NCBI GenBank assembly: GCA_013076295.1
Contig: RQOL01000906.1
Coordinates: 5,580,001-5,644,000, forward strand
Direction of reading: 5' to 3'
Length of the DNA: 64,000 nucleotides
Origin: Sanderia malayensis
Lineage: Eukaryota; Cnidaria; Scyphozoa; Semaeostomeae; Pelagiidae
Shown: positions 59,536-64,000 of the stretch, piece after piece
How the letters are laid out: the number at the start of each line of letters is the position of its first letter
Numbering within the stretch: the stretch's first letter is position 1
Notes under the pieces: model-generated
The model's input: the letters and a program-made list of their open reading frames with translations, nothing else
Databases searched by the model: none
Told to the model about the DNA's origin: nothing
Translations under genes and position numbers: made by a program

Positions 59536-60115
59536 GAAAAGGGGGTTCGCCCCGGGTTAAACTATAAAATGTCAGTTACATGTGAGTTTGCATTTTGAGA
59601 ACTTTGGAATGCGTGGGCGAGTCTACAGTTAAAGCCCGCGTTTGAGAACTAGCCACTTTGGGAACCTAAAGCCTGAAAAGGGGAACTTGTTTGGCCTTGA
59701 AGTGTTAAGCTATATTTCATACGCGCCGAGCCCGGGTTCGCCCCGGGTTAAACTATAAAATGTCAGTTACGTGCGAGTTTGCATTTTGAGAACTTGGGAT
59801 TGCGTGGGCGAGTCTACAGTTCAAGCCCGGGTATGAGAACCAGCCACTTTAGCAACCTACAGCCTGAAAAGGGGAACTCGTTTGGCCTTGAAGTGTTAAG
59901 CTATATTTCATACGCGCCGACCGCTTAGATTTTTAATATCAAGTATCCCTTTAGCCGTATTTACACTTTATAAACTAACCCGGGTTCGCCCCGGGTTAAA
60001 CTATGAAATGTCAGTTACATACGAGTTTGCATTTCGAGAACTTTGGAATGCGTGCGCGAGTTTACAGTTAAAGCCCGGGTATGAGAACTAGCCACTTTAG
60101 GAACCTACAGCCTGA
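59536..60115. repeat. Three copies of a ~190 bp unit with GC-rich hairpin head
   Basis: GGTTCGCCCCGGGTTAAACT occurs at about 59544, 59735 and 59983. Each is followed by AAATGTCAGTTAC, GAGTTTGCATTT, GCGAGT(C/T)TACAGTT, AGCCCG(G/C)GT(A/T)TGAGAAC and AGCCACTTT. Copies 1 and 2 also share GGCCTTGAAGTGTTAAGCTA at their ends; a 57-bp spacer precedes copy 3. Heads 2 and 3 can fold as CCCGGG-TTCGC-CCCGGG or a close form. No frame is open throughout. Confidence 0.85.
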
Positions 60116-61203
60116 AATCTCAGTAGTATTTATAGGTATTTCTTCATAGTAAAATGCATGTCGTTGCTCTGATTCCTTGGAAAGATATTCTGATAGTTTA
60201 CTTATAGTTAAAATTTACATTAATTCAACTTTATGGCATTTATGGACTGGTACATGACTCTAACAATCTAACTTTAAGGGCTAAGTAATTGAAATCTCAA
60301 CTGGAAGGCTAATTTTTAATAACGTAATAACTTGCATTACGTTCCAAACTCCTACCACTTCATATTTTCAGCTAAAGCCCCCACGATTTGTGATAGTTTT
60401 GTAAATAGAGGGCACCAAAGCTCTTCAAATGACATATAAAGAGTTACATTTTGGTGACTTTCTATTTTGGTGATATTGGTGATATTAAGGCGGGTTTTCA
60501 TATGTCATATTTTGGCTTATTTCATCGGAATTGAGGGTCTACGATCAAATCAGATTATTCTTTTGTTGTTCTACTTAAAGAAACTTAATACCTCATTGTT
60601 TGTTGGGATTACAAACGAGCCTATTCATGCCGTGTACAAAACATTAATGCCGTATAACGTGTTAATTTATCTCAAATGTGTTGCTTTAGTGTGGGGAAAA
60701 AATCTGGGTTTCCACTATGATATCATAATCAACTCGACCTGGTAAAGTATGTCATGGAAGTGTGTCATGTGTTACATAGCGCCTCGTTACTCAACATAAA
60801 GCAATCCCAAGCTCAGCTGATAAAAAATGAGCTCTTTATCATGAGCATTTTAAGATTTTAGGTTTCTGGCTTAAGCTGTTTATGACTGACATTACACGCT
60901 TGAGAGAAACTGGTCTTCAATTGCATCATCGTCTAATTTTGTGTGCATATGATAATGTTTTTATTCTTTTTCCCTGTCACTGGAGCTTGATTTTCTTCTC
61001 CGTTTTCTTACTGTCAATAAACATCTTTGTAACAACACGAAGAGTATCAGCAGTGTGTTTTTGTGTTTTTCTTTCATGATTTTCTGAATCTTCATACATT
61101 TAATCACTCTCTTCCTTGTTGTTTAATTGGTTGTTTACAATATACGTCTAAAACCTGCCATTTTGATAGGAATTTGTTTGACCTTGCTATCTTCTCAGTA
61201 TTA
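60116..61203. other. No supported gene
   Basis: T-rich plus-strand frames at 60467-61263 have no similarity I recognise. Confidence 0.4.
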
Positions 61204-61263
61204 TCAAATGTGGCCCCATGCCCAGACTTCAAATATGGTCTCTGGGCATGGGGCCACATTTGA
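61204..61263. ncRNA. Perfect 23-bp hairpin, candidate microRNA-like precursor
   Basis: The arms 61204-61226 and 61241-61263 are perfectly complementary (23 bp, GC-rich core GTGGCCCCATGCCCAGA), around a 14-nt loop. Arm length, loop size and total of 60 nt match a pre-microRNA, and near-perfect stems fit small-RNA hairpins. A recent inverted duplication is the alternative. Either strand could be the source. Confidence 0.35.
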
Positions 61264-61544
61264 AAACTTTCCTATTTTAAAGAAAGTATCCAATGAGTTT
61301 GATCTCCTTTTGTTTGAAAGCCTTCTCATCCAACGTGACAACTCCTCCCTTAACAATCAAACGCCGATCATTCCCCTACAGCTATTTTAGTTTCTATTGT
61401 TGTTTTCTTTGTTTTTCATTGCATTTTAATTTGTATGTTGCCTCTCAACGATTTCTTTCACGATTGTGTTCTTTTCTTTTAGTTATGCCTTTGTTTTCCA
61501 ATATATAAATATTGCACTTACTTTACTTTTTGTCATCTGAGGAT

Positions 61545-61620
61545 GCTGACAGTAACTCAGCAAAACGTTATGTGATTTTTACTGGTTTTGTCGTATTTAT
61601 TTCATTTTAATTGAATGGAC
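61545..61620 (+). repeat. Dispersed repeat, partner of 58375-58450
   Basis: CTCAGCAAAACGTTATGTGA and TGGTTTTGTCGTATTT are shared with the minus strand at 58375-58450. Confidence 0.6.
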
Positions 61621-62506
61621 TTGTCAATTGGAATTATCAACTGGATCTACTAAAATTTGTCTCTTTTATTATCATGTCTCTTTTGGTCGTTGTTTACATT
61701 TTAGAATATGAATTTGTAGCTATTGTGTTGGCTTGTTAGATTGTTTTTCCTTTGTTCTCTTACAAGCACTTGATCTCTAATCTTTATTTCAGATTTTTTT
61801 TACGATTCCTTTGTCATAAGACTCTTTGGCTTTCGCTTTGATGTTATTTTCCTTTTTTTCTAAATCTGTATGCTTGTTTAGGGTAGGGACCAGTCATTAT
61901 GGCCGGGGGTGGCACCGAAGAGAATTGGGGTGATAAAGCAAAATTACTGCCATGCTTTGGGTTGGGTAACATTAAAATAAAACAGCTGAAGGGTTGGGTA
62001 GACAGAAAAAGGCTGATAAATGTCTGAATAAAAAAATTGGTGTTTATTTCACAAAAATATTTTTTTTTGGATTCAGAAAGATAAAATTGTTCTAGCCTGT
62101 TTCAACGTCTTCCTTTCCCTTTCTGCTTAATAGAATTTTCTTTTTCTTGGCTACCTTACATTCTTGTTCTTCTTTCCTCCTCATGCATCGCTTTTTTTCT
62201 GCAACAGAAACAGAAGCAGCATTAAATCGTTTTTTCAGTTGCGAAGACACAAATGAGAGTGTGTTTTCAAGGTTGATTAGCATTTCCATGATAGGAGCAT
62301 TTTTTGTCAGCATACTGATGACAAAATTTACTTCATCTTCTGCCCAATGTTTGAGAGATGAGGTATTTTTGCGTTTTGATTATTGTATTGATTGTATTGA
62401 GAGTATTGATTGTTCTGTTGAAAGGTAGCTGTGTAGGGTGTTTCATGCCATTGACTCTTTGCAGATGCTTGGCTAGTTTTTTGACATGGAGGGCAATGTT
62501 CTCTTA

Positions 62507-62932
62507 GGGCCTGTTTATATGGAGCCGAGTTACTCGGTTTCCCGAGTTACTCGTTAAGCCGAGTTACCCGCCTTGTATACAAAATCAATGCAATCCCGGG
62601 TGAGTGTTTATATGAGACAGACGAGTAACTCGGCTAGCCGGGATCCCGGCAAAACAGCCGAGATCTCGGCATATCGAGTAACTCGTTTCTGTCATATAAA
62701 CGCAAATGTGCCGAGTTACTCGGCTAGCCGGGACGAATTCGGACATAATTCGCATGCGTGAACTGTTAACCAAACCACATTGTTAACCAAACCACCTCAT
62801 GTAACAAACACCATTCTAAAAGTAACCTGGCCACCCGAGTAACTCGGTCTCATATAAACAGGATTCAATTTTCATCCCGCCTTGCCGAGTTACTCGGGAA
62901 GCCGAGTAACTCGGCTCCATATAAACAGGCCC
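62507..62932. mobile_element. TTA-flanked PIF/Harbinger-type MITE full of CGAGTTACTCGG motifs
   Basis: The ends are inverted repeats of more than 30 bp beginning GGGCCTGTTTATATGGAGCC, and TTA is present at 62504-62506 and 62933-62935, the 3-bp target of PIF/Harbinger. The interior has many copies, in both orientations, of the near-palindrome CCGAGTTACTCGG and of CATATAAAC. No coding capacity. Confidence 0.92.
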
Positions 62933-62935
62933 TTA

Positions 62936-63289
62936 GACAGGTGCATAGGCATAATTTATCGAATGTCGAAGGGGAATATAGCTGATGGTGTTTTTCTGGT
63001 GTGAAATTTGATGCTCTTTCCGAATCTGCTTGTCCCAAAATAATTTAGTGATGGGTCTGGCAGGGTGTGATCAAACAATTCTCATACTTTTTTAAAAAAC
63101 CAACAGAAAATGGAGTTTTCTGAATAAATATATCTTATTTATTGTCACTTAGTGCTCTATTTCCGGGGTAAACGAAGTAAAAATTAAATTTATATCAAGT
63201 TTCCCCTCTTTTCCGTCAATTTCTATAAAAAAAATACCTCCTGGAAAACAGCTCTTTGGTCTTTGGTTAAACAAATTTCCTGAGAATAT
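62936..63289. other. No feature seen
   Basis: AT-rich spacer between the MITE and the stop codon of the last fragment. Confidence 0.4.
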
Positions 63290-64000
63290 CTAAGGTATAT
63301 ATTCAGCGTCATCACTGTTATACGCAGTACAATCTTCTTCAGAGCTCGAGTAGAGCCAGTCATAGTCACCCTTGTTATCAAGACAGACTCCATGCTCTGT
63401 GAAAACAGTCTTTCCCGTCAACGCATCAATTGGATCTTCACTATCTGTACTATCTGAGGATTCGCTCGTGTTGCTCGTGTTACTCGTGTTGAAACTGGCG
63501 ATTTTTACGGACTTCTTTCTTTTCCCCGACTTTCTCTTTCTCACTAATTGAGGCATTTGTGGCCCATGATACCACAAAGGTAGCAAATGACCAGTTTCTT
63601 CTCTAATCCAGCCGCTTTCGGAAACAGTGACCTTTTCGACGACTGGTAAACTGAAGTGTTTCAGGTAGTATGTTGCCAAATTGGCCTTTTGAATCAGATA
63701 CTTCAAGCTTCCAGGATCAGGAATAATACTTTGTGTTGTTTTTACCCTTAGCTTGTCGTATTGGTTGATCTGTGTAGTGACTATACCGCCATTTTCCTTA
63801 CCGTTGTATACTGCCCTATGAATAAAGTTAGTGATGTCAAGTTCCCCATCAGCATTAAGAGATTTTTCATCTCCCAGTTTTTCGAGAAGGGGCAATGACT
63901 TTTGTTTCACTGCCCTTTCAAAAATTGATTTTTTTGAAATGCGATAAAAATAACTGGTGGTGCCGCAGCAGGTTAGAGCATGAAAGGCAGGTAACAACAA
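63290..64000 (-). pseudogene. HEEADTR-family protein, C-terminal part, open at window edge
   Basis: The frame is open from the window end to the stop at 63290. It begins inside the family's hallmark block: PAFHALTCCGTTSYFYRISK stands where HALTGCDTTS is expected, so G-to-C and D-to-G changes remove the conserved aspartate. SIFERAVKQKSLPLLEKLG, then a C-terminal region follow: WYHGPQMPQLVRKRKSGKRK, a Ser/Thr-rich stretch and a very acidic end. It is a different copy from 30386-31048. The long open frame suggests recent decay or a changed but live gene; the rest lies outside the window. Confidence 0.6.

Noticed and set aside
62092..62313. Lysine-rich minus-strand frame
   Set aside because: Short, low-complexity, overlapped by an equally long frame on the other strand.

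Overview
This window reads as nuclear DNA of an early-branching or marine invertebrate. A cnidarian is my best guess, because the repeats include many degenerate copies of a protein family with HEEADTR, DTDV and GCDT motifs that I associate with coral and anemone genomes; this attribution is inference. The DNA is AT-rich, the genes have many exons with GT-AG introns, and much of the rest is mobile DNA. I see no bacterial-style operon, CRISPR array, rRNA or convincing tRNA gene.

Host genes lie in the first 28 kb. A G-protein gamma subunit (2115-2345, +) is followed by a 14-exon BRMS1/BRMS1L (Sds3 family) gene on the minus strand (3476-12036) that I assembled from splice sites and protein similarity. 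It is divergently paired, across about 500 bp, with a 9-exon WDR92/DNAAF10 gene (12540-15033, +). Next come an intronless Golgi-type carbohydrate sulfotransferase (16291-17565, +) and a 10-exon gene for a protein of about 1,095 residues that I could not name (22369-27967, -). All multi-exon models keep frame across every junction and total a multiple of three.

From 28.6 to 64 kb I could support only mobile or repetitive DNA. There are short inverted-repeat elements with clear target duplications: TA at 28681-29201, TAA at 31364-31892, ATATCA at 32676-33043, AACACAAC at 41211-41888 and TTA at 62507-62932, plus CAAAGGAA at 18684-18997 in the gene-bearing part. There is also a 3.4 kb foldback element (38955-42386) carrying two later insertions, a BEL/Pao gag remnant (43388-43947), a P-element/THAP9 transposase pseudogene (54363-55912) and a hAT transposase tail (57601-57995).

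The dominant object is a complete Ty3/gypsy LTR retrotransposon on the minus strand (44941-51963). Its 219-bp LTRs are identical as read, its gag and pol are intact, a C-run between them could serve for -1 frameshifting, and pol carries an unusual MYND-type zinc finger at its N-terminus. It has inserted into an older copy of the HEEADTR family, splitting it. Two C-terminal HEEADTR fragments lie at 30386-31048 and 63290-64000.

Other signals include two nested TA-flanked elements inside a BRMS1L intron whose internal repeats match their own termini at a diagnostic base, a perfect 23-bp hairpin of microRNA-precursor size (61204-61263), and a threefold repeat of about 190 bp headed by a CCCGGG-TTCGC-CCCGGG hairpin (59536-60115).
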